A stretch of 20,683 nucleotides of DNA from Flavobacteriaceae bacterium (GCA_947443815.1 CANEXR010000017.1:1-20683), one strand, 5' to 3'; positions 1-7,646 are shown, counted from the stretch's first letter. Program-made: numbers and translations. Notes: generated by a model from the sequence alone, not told the origin.

Positions 1-2
1 TA

Positions 3-584
3 TTATCTTATTTTGACACAATATTTAGTTATGACAAAAGAGATGTTGAGAAATATAATTTTCGATTTTTGACAAATTATATTTTTGACGACGAAATAAA
101 CCAAAACCAGATAACGAATACTGCGTTTAATATTTCTTCATTTGATAATAGATTTTCATTTTTAGAGAAATTAGCGAATTATTTATTAGAAAATCAAGTT
201 TCTTTTCGTTTTATAGTTAAAAAGAAGAAATTATGTAATCATAATACTATCGAAATTTGTAATGAATACTTACCAATAAATGAGGTTAAAGAGATTATAT
301 CAAAAAGTTTAGTAATGGTTGATTTACAAAAAGAAAATCAATATGGATTGAGTTTTCGTGTTTTTGAAGCACTTGGTTACAATAAAAAACTAATTACAAA
401 TAATCAGGATATTATTACTTACGATTTTTACAATGACAATAATATTTTTGTAATTACCAATGAAAATTATCAAATTCCACTTGATTTTTTTCAAACGGAT
501 TATCATGAAATAGATTCAGAAATAGTTAATAAATATAAATTAAAAAATTGGATTCTTAAAGTTTTTGATATTGAATGTAATTAA
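3..584 (+). CDS. 3' end of an Eps11J-like polysaccharide biosynthesis protein (putative glycosyltransferase), 5' truncated by the window edge
   Basis: The reading frame is open from the left edge, so the true start lies outside the window; the TTG at 69 is not a convincing start. The fragment reads FDTIFSYDKRD near its beginning and has a C-terminal block with DLQKENQYGLSFRVFEALG, KLITNN and YDFYNDNNIF. This pattern is what I recall from Bacteroidetes capsule or exopolysaccharide proteins of the Eps11J type, where the C-terminal half resembles the nucleotide-sugar binding half of a GT-B glycosyltransferase, with a Glu in the FEALG element. I see no membrane segment. It converges on the next gene and shares four bases with it. 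Family membership comes from remembered motif patterns only, the donor and acceptor cannot be told, and the fold assignment is inferred. Confidence 0.6.
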   Translation, partial: LSYFDTIFSYDKRDVEKYNFRFLTNYIFDDEINQNQITNTAFNISSFDNRFSFLEKLANYLLENQVSFRFIVKKKKLCNHNTIEICNEYLPINEVKEIISKSLVMVDLQKENQYGLSFRVFEALGYNKKLITNNQDIITYDFYNDNNIFVITNENYQIPLDFFQTDYHEIDSEIVNKYKLKNWILKVFDIECN

Positions 585-1684
585 ATCAGTGATTTGTAAA
601 ACTGATAATATTGTTCTTCCATCACATTCAAATCATGATTTTTTTCAACCAAGTTAAATGCATTTGTTTTGATTTTTTCTTGTAAGTCAGTGTTTGTTAG
701 TATTTCTAAAACATATTCAGAAAGTGTTTCTGAATCCTTGATTTCACTCAAAAAACCAGTTTTTCGGTTTAATACTACTTCGGGAATTCCCCCAGCTTTT
801 GTGGCTACAACAGGAACTTTGCATGCAAATGCCTCATAAACAGTCAAAGGCAATCCTTCTGTAATGGATGTGGTTAGAAAAATATCAAATTCAGGAAGTA
901 AATCGGTTACATTATTTCTAAAACCAGTAAAAAAAATATCGTTTTCCAAATCAAGAGATTTGGCATAGTTGACTAAATCATTTTTCAAAGGCCCATCCCC
1001 AATAAGAATAAATTTTATTGGCTGATTGATGTTGTTTTTCGCTTTAATTTTTTTTGCGGTATCGATGAAAGTATAAATATCTTTTTGGTGGGTCAGTCCA
1101 GCGATATTCCCAATGATGCGAGTTTCTGGTGAAAAATTCAATTCTTTGTGCAGTAAGTTTTGAGATTTTTTATCCCTGAATTTCGAAACATCAATTGCAT
1201 CATAAATAGTTAATAAACGTTGCTTGTCAGGAATAATATTTTCGAAAATTGCTTCGACAGCTTTTGAAACACAAACAATTTTTTTGATATTTGGATGTGA
1301 ATATTTGTATCTGTTCAAAAATTTATTCTTTATTCGGTTGTTTCTTTTTCGACTTAATATTAATGAAGTTGATTTGTTCAAAAATTTCATTGCAAGTAAT
1401 CCGGCATTTAATGCTGTAGAATCATGGATATGAATGATAGAAATAGATTCTTTTCTGCAAATTTTTACAATTGCAACAACAAGATTAATGAGTTTCAGTT
1501 TGTTTTTTTTATAAGTAAAAAAATGAGCATTGTCTTTTTTGCAAATGCCTGCAAGTATAGAATCCTCGGGACATAAGATATATTGTTTTAAATCACTTTT
1601 GTCTTTTAGAAGATTATAAACGGTATACATCTGAGTGTCACCACCTCTCAATTCCGTTATCGATGTGATATTTAATATCTTCAT
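581..1684 (-). CDS. Glycosyltransferase family 4 (GT-B fold)
   Basis: A 367-residue cytosolic or membrane-associated glycosyltransferase, probably adding a sugar to lipopolysaccharide, capsule or another cell-surface glycan. The N-terminal domain begins MKILNITSITELRGGDTQMY, the usual acceptor-side start of GT4 enzymes. The C-terminal domain has IIGNIAGLTHQKD, FILIGDGPLKNDL, FFTGFRNNV and the nucleotide-sugar motif EGLPLTVYEA (the E-x7-E signature), followed by VPVVATKAGGIPEVV. The length is normal for the family. The ATG at 1684 fits family starts and follows a -7-like box at 1728-1735. The gene lies between other envelope-sugar genes but in opposite orientation to both neighbours, so it is probably transcribed alone. 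The sugar specificity cannot be read from the sequence. Confidence 0.88.
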   Translation of the reverse strand: MKILNITSITELRGGDTQMYTVYNLLKDKSDLKQYILCPEDSILAGICKKDNAHFFTYKKNKLKLINLVVAIVKICRKESISIIHIHDSTALNAGLLAMKFLNKSTSLILSRKRNNRIKNKFLNRYKYSHPNIKKIVCVSKAVEAIFENIIPDKQRLLTIYDAIDVSKFRDKKSQNLLHKELNFSPETRIIGNIAGLTHQKDIYTFIDTAKKIKAKNNINQPIKFILIGDGPLKNDLVNYAKSLDLENDIFFTGFRNNVTDLLPEFDIFLTTSITEGLPLTVYEAFACKVPVVATKAGGIPEVVLNRKTGFLSEIKDSETLSEYVLEILTNTDLQEKIKTNAFNLVEKNHDLNVMEEQYYQFYKSLI

Positions 1685-1727
1685 TGTTTTAAAAGTATTT
1701 TTTTGTAATTAAATCCTCAAAGACCAA

Positions 1728-1735
1728 CAAAAATA
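1728..1735 (-). promoter_or_regulatory. Candidate -7 promoter box for the GT4 gene
   Basis: On the minus strand this reads TATTTTTG, a match to the Bacteroidetes TAnnTTTG -7 box, 43 bases before the start codon. No TTG -33 element stands at a suitable distance, and such boxes also arise by chance in AT-rich DNA. Confidence 0.35.
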
Positions 1736-1799
1736 TACCTTTAATACTATTTTTTAATAAAATTATGTGATTTATTACAAGTCTAAAAAAGCATTTGGT

Positions 1800-1807
1800 T
1801 ATTTTTG
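1800..1807 (+). promoter_or_regulatory. Candidate -7 promoter box for the kinase-like gene
   Basis: TATTTTTG matches TAnnTTTG. If used, transcription would begin near 1814 and the ATG at 1836 would be the first usable start, which supports the shorter protein. No -33 TTG at normal spacing is visible, so the call is weak. Confidence 0.3.
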
Positions 1808-1835
1808 GTCTTTAGAAATATTTAGTTTACAGCAC

Positions 1836-2600
1836 ATGTCAGTAGTCATAAATAAGGAATTTAAATCAAAGGAAATCGAATTAAGAAATTACATTACTAA
1901 TTTCAGTTATTCAGGTAAACTCTTTGGTGATGGTCAAAGAAACAAAATTAAACTCTTCGATTTAGAAGACAAAACGATAAACATCAAATCCTTCAAAATT
2001 CCAAACTTAATCAATACGATTGCCTACAAATATTTCCGAAAATCAAAAGCTAAACGTTCATTTGAGTACGCTACAATTTTATTACAAAAAGAAATTGGAA
2101 CACCGCAGCCGATTGCTTATTTTGAAAATTACAATTGGTTGGGTTTAAAAGACAGCTATTATGTTAGCGAACATTTAATTACAGAGCTCACTTTTAGAGA
2201 ATTAGTGGAAATTCCAGCTTATCCTGATCATGAAAATATTTTAAGACAATTCACCAAATTTTGTTTTGATTTACATGAAAAAGGAATCGAATTTTTAGAT
2301 CATTCTCCTGGCAATACATTGATTAAGAAAGTCTCTGAAAATCAATATGCCTTTTTTCTAGTGGATTTAAACAGAATGAATTTTCATGAAGTTATGGATT
2401 TTAATGCTAGAATGAAAAACTTAAGTAGGCTTACGCCAAAAAAGGAGATGATTGCTGTTATGAGCGATGAATATGCCAAGTATTACAATCAACCAAAGCC
2501 ATTAATATTCGAAAAAATGTGGGGAGCTACTACTGAATTTCAGGAAAAATTTGCCCGAAAGAAACGATTAAAAAAGAAATTGAAATTCTGGAAATCTTAA
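1836..2600 (+). CDS. Lipopolysaccharide kinase-like protein (KdkA/InaA/WaaP-type kinase fold)
   Basis: A 254-residue protein of the small Bacteroidetes family usually annotated as lipopolysaccharide (Kdo/WaaP) kinase. It probably phosphorylates the Kdo or core region of LPS at the inner face of the cytoplasmic membrane. Kinase elements can be placed: a Lys in INIKSFK (about 51), a Glu in KRSFEYA (about 77), a catalytic loop FLDHSPGN (Asp155, Asn160) and a metal-binding Asp in FLVDLNRM (177). The C-terminus is strongly basic (KKRLKKKLKFWKS), compatible with contact to membrane lipids. I chose the ATG at 1836 over the GTG at 1767 because the extra 23 residues look non-conserved and a -7-like box falls between the two starts. 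The gene converges on the GT9-GT2 gene and overlaps it by TTAA. Kinase activity and substrate are inferred from family and context. Confidence 0.72.
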   Translation: MSVVINKEFKSKEIELRNYITNFSYSGKLFGDGQRNKIKLFDLEDKTINIKSFKIPNLINTIAYKYFRKSKAKRSFEYATILLQKEIGTPQPIAYFENYNWLGLKDSYYVSEHLITELTFRELVEIPAYPDHENILRQFTKFCFDLHEKGIEFLDHSPGNTLIKKVSENQYAFFLVDLNRMNFHEVMDFNARMKNLSRLTPKKEMIAVMSDEYAKYYNQPKPLIFEKMWGATTEFQEKFARKKRLKKKLKFWKS

Positions 2601-4453
2601 TTGTTAGCTTTTATTTTTTTTAATTCTTGAAAACGGGCATGAACACTCAAAGCATTGAGATAACAAATAATAATTCCTTTTTTGCCATCAAGAATTCCCA
2701 TCCTAATGAGGTATTGATATAAAAATTGATAGAGTGGGCGAATGTAAAAATGAAAAAAATGGGGTTGAGTTCCTTTACTAAATTCTTCTTTGGCTTTTAA
2801 TTTTCCATAAAGAATCATTTTTTGTTTGTAACTTGAATAATCTTTATACGAATAATGAATAAGTTTGTTTTTTAATTTGCCAATGCTTCCATTTACAATT
2901 AATTTTTCATGAACAATTTTTTGTAAAGCATAATGGGCTTTGTCTTTTTGAAAAAGTCTGAATATTTTATCGGTTTGCCAGCCACTAAAGTGTAGTTTAG
3001 TAGCTTTGAACATGAAAGTTCGGTAGAAATAATAGGCAGAATGAGACTCTTTTTGATGGATAATTTCTATAATCTCATCTTTTAATTCGCTACCAAGTCT
3101 TTCGTCAGCATCAAGAAAAAGAATCCAATTATTTTGCGCTAAGTTTAATGCAAAATTACGTTGCTTAGCATAGTTTTCGAAGGCATGCTGCACTACTTTT
3201 ACATTCGTAAAACCTGAAGCAATAGCAACAGTCTGGTCAGTACTAAAAGAATCAATCACTATAATTTCGGCAGCAAAATCTAAATCTTTGATGACAGATT
3301 CGATGTTGTTCTCTTCATTATAGGTTATAATTAAAGCGCTTAATGGAATCTTGTTTTTTTGAATAACTACTACACTTGTCTCCTGTTTATTACTTAAGTT
3401 TTGGCTTAAAAAATGTTGGATTTTATCCGTAAATAAATCAGGTGTAAATTCAGAATACAAAGAGAAGGTTTCTTTTTTGAGCTCTTTTTCTGTTTTTGAT
3501 AAAAAGAATTGGGGTTTAAAATCATTCAGATGCACTGATAAGTGTTGTATTCCATCTTCAAAAGTGGCCCATATTTTCTTTTCTATCCAAGGCGAAAAAA
3601 TAATAAAAGAGGGTTTACCTAAAGCTTTGGCCATGTTTATAGCCCCGCCATCATTGCCAATTATCAAATCACATTGGTTCATAATAGCAATAAATCCTCT
3701 TAAATCTTTGGCAAGAAAATCAAAATATATTTTATCTTGAGTTGAAGGTTTACAAGTATCAAAAATAATTTTAGCTTCCTCGATTTGCTTTGGAAAATAA
3801 TTAAAAAGGATATTCACATCTTGATTATCAGCAACAGTATCTACTACTTTTGCCATGTATTCGAGCGGATATGTCTTTGATTTATCGCTACCTAAAAGAC
3901 TAATAAGCACTGTTTTTCTTTCTTTTTTTACCTGATAATGTTCAAAAAGAAGTTGTGCTTCCTGATTTTCTTTTTCGGTTACAAATAATTTAGGAAGTGG
4001 GTCAATTTCAATATTTAATTGCAAAGGTTCTAATAACGAGAGTCTTCTTTCGATGGCTAAACCTAGATTTGTTTTTGGGAAGGCAGCAAAAGTAACATTG
4101 TCTGTGTATAAAAAAGTACGTCCTGGTTTTTTGTACGATATTTTTCTTTTGGCACCACTTATTAAAACAAGTAGCCAACTTTCAAGTTTTGAGTAGGCAT
4201 CAATCAGCAAATCGTATTGATTGGCTCTAATTTGAAGCGCTAAATTGAAAAACTCTTTTTTGCTTTTGCGGTGTTTTTCTTGAAATAGAATGATGTTGTC
4301 AATACTTGGATTTCCTTCTAATACAGGAGTTGTGGATTCATAAACTAAATAATCAATTTGCGCCTTAGGATAAGCAATACGCAAATTATTGCATATAATA
4401 CTGCTAATCAAGACATCGCCAATCATTTTTTGTTGTATAACCAGTATTTTCAT
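2597..4453 (-). CDS. Two-domain glycosyltransferase: GT9 (heptosyltransferase-like) fused to GT2
   Basis: A 618-residue protein with two complete catalytic domains. Residues 1 to about 345 form a GT9 ADP-heptose:LPS heptosyltransferase-like domain (MKILVIQQKMIGDVLISS at the N-terminus, GNDGGAINMAKALGKP near its end; the His common in the latter motif is Asn here). After a linker of about 20 residues, residues 367-618 form a GT2 domain of the WaaE/KdtX type, with LSALIITYNEENNIESV, IIVIDSFSTDQT and the metal-binding LFLDADERL. The chain probably adds core sugars to lipid A-core on the cytoplasmic side. The ATG at 4453 is chosen because MKILVIQQ is the standard GT9 start; an in-frame TTG at 4492 would place codons through a terminator hairpin. 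The two domains are often separate proteins; here the frame runs through without a stop. Substrates are not known. Confidence 0.85.
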   Translation of the reverse strand: MKILVIQQKMIGDVLISSIICNNLRIAYPKAQIDYLVYESTTPVLEGNPSIDNIILFQEKHRKSKKEFFNLALQIRANQYDLLIDAYSKLESWLLVLISGAKRKISYKKPGRTFLYTDNVTFAAFPKTNLGLAIERRLSLLEPLQLNIEIDPLPKLFVTEKENQEAQLLFEHYQVKKERKTVLISLLGSDKSKTYPLEYMAKVVDTVADNQDVNILFNYFPKQIEEAKIIFDTCKPSTQDKIYFDFLAKDLRGFIAIMNQCDLIIGNDGGAINMAKALGKPSFIIFSPWIEKKIWATFEDGIQHLSVHLNDFKPQFFLSKTEKELKKETFSLYSEFTPDLFTDKIQHFLSQNLSNKQETSVVVIQKNKIPLSALIITYNEENNIESVIKDLDFAAEIIVIDSFSTDQTVAIASGFTNVKVVQHAFENYAKQRNFALNLAQNNWILFLDADERLGSELKDEIIEIIHQKESHSAYYFYRTFMFKATKLHFSGWQTDKIFRLFQKDKAHYALQKIVHEKLIVNGSIGKLKNKLIHYSYKDYSSYKQKMILYGKLKAKEEFSKGTQPHFFHFYIRPLYQFLYQYLIRMGILDGKKGIIICYLNALSVHARFQELKKIKANN

Positions 4454-4458
4454 AACAT

Positions 4459-4483
4459 AAAAAAACCTCCCGTTGAAGGGAGG
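4459..4483 (-). terminator. Rho-independent terminator after dapD, adjoining the GT9-GT2 start codon
   Basis: On the minus strand the six-base stem CCTCCC/GGGAGG with loop TTCAAC is followed by seven T residues, in the direction of dapD transcription and 31 bases past its stop. The 3' arm ends 12 bases before the GT9-GT2 ATG (4453-4451) and also carries GGAGG, the only Shine-Dalgarno-like sequence there. Confidence 0.8.
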
Positions 4484-4513
4484 AATATACAATATTTTTT
4501 TATTACAGTAGTA

Positions 4514-5329
4514 TTAAACGGCTACATCATATTCGCGTAAAGCATTATTCAAAGATGTTTTCAAATCAGTTGAAGGTTTACGCGTTCCAATGATTAAAGC
4601 ACAAGGAACTTGGAATTCACCAGCAGCGAATTTTTTGGTATAACTTCCAGGAATAACTACAGATCGTGCAGGTACAAAACCTTTCATTTCTACAGGTTCA
4701 TCACCAGTTACATCAATGATTTTTGTTGATGCAGTCAAACATACATTTGCACCAAGAACAGCCTCTTTCCCCACGTGAACGCCTTCAACAACAATACAAC
4801 GAGAGCCAACAAAAGCACCGTCTTCGATAATTACTGGCGCAGCTTGTAAGGGTTCAAGAACACCACCAATACCAACGCCACCACTCAAGTGTACGTTTTT
4901 GCCAATTTGAGCACAACTTCCTACAGTTGCCCAGGTGTCAACCATAGTTCCTTCATCAACATAAGCACCAATGTTTACATAGCTTGGCATCAAAATAACA
5001 CCACTTGAAATGTACGCTCCATAACGTGCTACAGCATTTGGAACTACACGAATTCCTTTTTCGGCATAGCCTCTTTTCAATAACATTTTGTCATGGTATT
5101 CAAAAATTCCAGATTCTAATGTTTCCATTTTTTGAATAGGGAAGTACATTACCACGGCTTTTTTTACCCATTCGTTTACTTGCCATCCGTTTTCAACAGG
5201 CTCTGCAACACGAAGTTTTCCGGTGTCTAATAATTCGATAACTGCTCTGATAGCATCAGTTGTAGTTACTTCTTGTAACAAGGCTCGGTTTTCCCAAGCT
5301 TGTTCTATAATCGGTTGTAATGGATTCAT
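4514..5329 (-). CDS. dapD: 2,3,4,5-tetrahydropyridine-2,6-dicarboxylate N-succinyltransferase
   Basis: DapD transfers a succinyl group from succinyl-CoA to tetrahydrodipicolinate in the succinylase route to diaminopimelate and lysine, in the cytosol. The 271-residue protein has the short helical N-terminus (MNPLQPIIEQAWENRA) and then a left-handed beta-helix of hexapeptide repeats from about residue 95 to 230, with GAYISSGVILMPSYVNIGAYV, GTMVDTWATVGSCAQIG and HLSGGVGIGG clearly readable. Length and motifs are typical for the family. The ATG at 5329 is chosen over one at 5350 because family members begin near this Met and the earlier ATG falls in the predicted -7 box. It is followed by a strong terminator and preceded by its own good promoter, so it is probably a single-gene unit. 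Confidence 0.95.
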   Translation of the reverse strand: MNPLQPIIEQAWENRALLQEVTTTDAIRAVIELLDTGKLRVAEPVENGWQVNEWVKKAVVMYFPIQKMETLESGIFEYHDKMLLKRGYAEKGIRVVPNAVARYGAYISSGVILMPSYVNIGAYVDEGTMVDTWATVGSCAQIGKNVHLSGGVGIGGVLEPLQAAPVIIEDGAFVGSRCIVVEGVHVGKEAVLGANVCLTASTKIIDVTGDEPVEMKGFVPARSVVIPGSYTKKFAAGEFQVPCALIIGTRKPSTDLKTSLNNALREYDVAV

Positions 5330-5347
5330 TTTTTTGATAATTTTGGA

Positions 5348-5377
5348 CAAATATAATTCGATTTTTTTTAAAACAAA
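5348..5377 (-). promoter_or_regulatory. Promoter of dapD (TTTG-N18-TATATTTG)
   Basis: Reading the minus strand, TTTG (5377-5374), 18 bases, then TATATTTG (5355-5348) match the Bacteroidetes -33 TTTG / -7 TAnnTTTG promoter with normal spacing. Transcription would begin near 5341, about 12 bases before the dapD ATG. It is the best promoter match in the window. Confidence 0.65.
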
Positions 5378-5469
5378 CTTTGTTTATACAATACTAACAG
5401 ATTTCTTGTTTTTGTTTAAAAAAATAAATTAATGTTTTATAAAAAAATCCTAGAATCAGTAATTGACTC

Positions 5470-5485
5470 TTGATGTGAATCACAT
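5470..5485. promoter_or_regulatory. FNR-box-like palindrome upstream of ruvX
   Basis: TTGAT-GTGA-ATCAC (5470-5483) matches nine of ten bases of the classical FNR box TTGAT-N4-ATCAA. The overlapping ATGTGAATCACAT (5473-5485) is a perfect palindrome around one base. The FNR-type centre at 5476.5 lies 28.5 bases before the last base of the ruvX -7 box, so a bound protein would cover the -33 region. Binding is inferred. Confidence 0.35.
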
Positions 5486-5497
5486 ATTTTCTTTACT

Positions 5498-5505
5498 TAT
5501 CTTTG
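5498..5505 (+). promoter_or_regulatory. -7 promoter box for ruvX
   Basis: TATCTTTG matches TAnnTTTG and ends 19 bases before the ruvX ATG. The nearest TTG upstream (5470-5472) is 25 bases away, a little long for a -33 element. Confidence 0.5.
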
Positions 5506-5524
5506 TTCGACAATAACTAAAAAA

Positions 5525-5941
5525 ATGCCAAGAATACTCTCCATAGATTACGGTCAAAAACGAACTGGAATTGCCGTTACTGACGAAATGCAAATTATAG
5601 CATCGGGATTGACTACAATACCTTCTGCTACAGCCATCGCTTTTTTGAAAGATTATTTTGCCAAAGAAAAAGTGGAAGCTGTTTTAATTGGTGAACCCAA
5701 ACAAATGAATGGGCAGCCTTCTGAAAGTGCGGCTATAATAAAAGGATTTGTAACCCATTTTACCAATCATTTTCCTGATATGAAAGTTATTCGAATGGAC
5801 GAACGGTTTACTTCAAAAATGGCCTTTCAAACCATGATTGATAGCGGACTTAGTAAGAAGCAACGTCAAAATAAAGCGCTTATTGATGAAATTTCGGCTA
5901 CTATAATGCTGCAGGATTATTTGGCTCAAAAAAGATTTTAG
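5525..5941 (+). CDS. ruvX: Holliday junction resolvase-like protein RuvX/YqgF
   Basis: A 138-residue RNase H-fold nuclease of the YqgF/RuvX family, a putative Holliday junction resolvase that has also been linked to 16S rRNA processing in Escherichia coli. The N-terminal strand ILSIDYGQKRTGIAVTD carries the first catalytic Asp (D8). Further family motifs are VLIGEPKQMNG (E57), IRMDERFTSKMA (D92/E93) and the C-terminal ALIDEISATIMLQDYL (D121). Length is normal and the ATG at 5525 follows a good -7 box by 19 bases. It is divergent from dapD across 195 bases and is followed, 113 bases on, by mqo, which has its own promoter, so it is probably transcribed alone. Confidence 0.93.
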   Translation: MPRILSIDYGQKRTGIAVTDEMQIIASGLTTIPSATAIAFLKDYFAKEKVEAVLIGEPKQMNGQPSESAAIIKGFVTHFTNHFPDMKVIRMDERFTSKMAFQTMIDSGLSKKQRQNKALIDEISATIMLQDYLAQKRF

Positions 5942-6026
5942 TTTTGGACTTATTGCAAAGAGATAAAGCATTTAAAATTACCACTTTTTAACAATTGTTT
6001 GTTATAATTTTTTTAAAAAAATGAAG

Positions 6027-6034
6027 TAAATTTG
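6027..6034 (+). promoter_or_regulatory. -7 promoter box for mqo
   Basis: TAAATTTG matches TAnnTTTG and lies 20 bases before the mqo ATG. A TTTG at 5998-6001 is 25 bases upstream, longer than the usual 17-23. No other signal is evident between ruvX and mqo. Confidence 0.55.
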
Positions 6035-6054
6035 CACTTTTTAAAAATAGTATT

Positions 6055-7551
6055 ATGCCAGACACAACCATACGTTTAAATACTGAAGTAGTTCTTATAG
6101 GTGCCGGAATTATGAGCGCCACACTTGGAGTAATTTTGAAAGAGTTACAGCCAGATATTAAAATTGATATTTTTGAAAGATTAGATAGCGCTGCCGCAGA
6201 AAGTTCTGATGCTTGGAATAATGCAGGAACTGGACATTCCGCTTTTTGTGAACTTAATTACACACCCGAAAGTGCTGATGGAAGTATAAATCCGAAGAAA
6301 GCCATTAGTATTGCTGAATCTTTTGAAGTATCCAGACAGTTTTGGGCTTATTTAGTACAAGAAAATAAAGTCCCTTCTCCTGAAAATTTTATTAAAAGTA
6401 TTCCTCATCTGAGTTTTGTTTGGGGCGATAAAAATGTGGATTATCTTAAAAAAAGATTCGAAGCATTACAAGCCAATCCTTTGTTTAAAGAGATGGTTTT
6501 CAGTACTGATTTTTCAGAAATGAAAGAATGGATGCCTTTGGTTATGGAAGGAAGAACAGCATCAGATCATTTTGCAGCTACATCCATGAAAATAGGAACC
6601 GATGTGAATTTTGGAGAATTAACTAGAAGTATGTTTCGTTATTTGACTCAGTTAGATGGAGTCACTATGCATTTTAATCATGAGGTTAAAAAAATGAAAC
6701 AGCGTGAGGATAAATCATGGAGAATAAAAATTACGGATTTGGCTTCAGGCCAAAAAAAGAAAGTCTACACTAAATTTGTTTTTATTGGTGCTGGCGGAGG
6801 TTCATTGCCTTTATTAGAAAAAGCAAATGTCCCTGAAGGAAAAGGATATGGTGGATTTCCAGTTAGTGGACAATGGTTAAAATGTACTAATCCAGAGGTA
6901 ATTGCAAGACACCAAGCTAAAGTATATGGTAAAGCGAGTGTTGGAGCCCCTCCAATGTCAGTTCCACATATTGATTCTCGAATGATTAATGGTGAAAAAG
7001 CACTACTTTTTGGCCCTTTTGCTGGTTTTTCAACTCGATTTTTGAAAAATGGTTCGTATTCAGATTTGCCTTTGTCAATAAAGCCAGACAATATAGTTCC
7101 CATGTTAGTAGCTGGTTATAAAAACATTCCGCTTACAAAATATTTGATTGAGCAAGTACGATTAACTCCTAAAGACAGAATTACTGCTCTGAGAGAATAT
7201 GTACCAGGTGCTAGATCAAAAGATTGGAAAATTGAAAGAGCGGGACAACGGGTTCAGGTTATTAAAAAAGATGAGAAAGAAGGTGGTATTCTTGAATTTG
7301 GTACCGAAGTGATAACGACTGCCGATGGAACATTATCTGTGTTACTTGGCGCTTCTCCCGGCGCTTCAACTGCTGTTTCTATTATGATAGATTTAATAGA
7401 CAGATGTTTTAAAGATCAGTTAGCTAGTCCAGCTTGGCAAGAAAAATTAAAAGTTATGATTCCTTCCTTTGGTCAAGCTTTGAATGAAGATCCAGTATTA
7501 TTAGCAGAAATAAGAAAAAATACGGGTGCGATTCTGAAATTGAATAATTAG
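6055..7551 (+). CDS. mqo: Malate:quinone oxidoreductase
   Basis: A 498-residue peripheral membrane flavoprotein that oxidises malate to oxaloacetate and passes electrons to the quinone pool, linking the citric acid cycle to respiration. The N-terminal FAD-binding motif is VVLIGAGIMSATLG, followed by the family-typical block SSDAWNNAGTGHSAFCELNY (about residues 50-69). The second dinucleotide-fold segment FVFIGAGGGSLPLL is present, and near the C-terminus LLGASPGASTAVSIM closes the FAD site. No signal peptide or membrane helix is seen, as expected. Length is typical. It has its own promoter box and a terminator after it, so it appears to be one transcription unit. It would feed electrons to terminal oxidases such as the cbb3 enzyme encoded further along. 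Confidence 0.96.
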   Translation: MPDTTIRLNTEVVLIGAGIMSATLGVILKELQPDIKIDIFERLDSAAAESSDAWNNAGTGHSAFCELNYTPESADGSINPKKAISIAESFEVSRQFWAYLVQENKVPSPENFIKSIPHLSFVWGDKNVDYLKKRFEALQANPLFKEMVFSTDFSEMKEWMPLVMEGRTASDHFAATSMKIGTDVNFGELTRSMFRYLTQLDGVTMHFNHEVKKMKQREDKSWRIKITDLASGQKKKVYTKFVFIGAGGGSLPLLEKANVPEGKGYGGFPVSGQWLKCTNPEVIARHQAKVYGKASVGAPPMSVPHIDSRMINGEKALLFGPFAGFSTRFLKNGSYSDLPLSIKPDNIVPMLVAGYKNIPLTKYLIEQVRLTPKDRITALREYVPGARSKDWKIERAGQRVQVIKKDEKEGGILEFGTEVITTADGTLSVLLGASPGASTAVSIMIDLIDRCFKDQLASPAWQEKLKVMIPSFGQALNEDPVLLAEIRKNTGAILKLNN

Positions 7552-7570
7552 AAAATTGTTAATAGAAATT

Positions 7571-7614
7571 AAGGTGCTGTTTTAGGTTTTTAATCTAATT
7601 GCAGCGCCTTTTTT
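7571..7614 (+). terminator. Rho-independent terminator after mqo
   Basis: GGTGCTG (7573-7579) pairs with CAGCGCC (7602-7608), with one G-T pair and a 22-base loop, followed by TTTTTT. On the minus strand the tail after the stem is only weakly T-rich, so it may serve the convergent FUSC gene poorly. Confidence 0.7.
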
Positions 7615-7646
7615 GATTTAAATGGGCTGTGAAAATCGTATTTTAG

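Noticed and set aside
4454..4492. Earlier TTG start for the GT9-GT2 gene at 4492
   Set aside because: It would translate the terminator stem into a non-family peptide; the normal GT9 start MKILVIQQ is at 4453.
5990..5999. Palindrome AACAATTGTT before mqo as an operator
   Set aside because: A 10-base AT-rich palindrome is expected by chance at this composition and does not resemble the other sites in the window.
6765..7103. Antisense frame of 112 codons inside mqo
   Set aside because: mqo is clearly coding on the plus strand through this region with conserved motifs; the antisense frame shows no recognisable feature.
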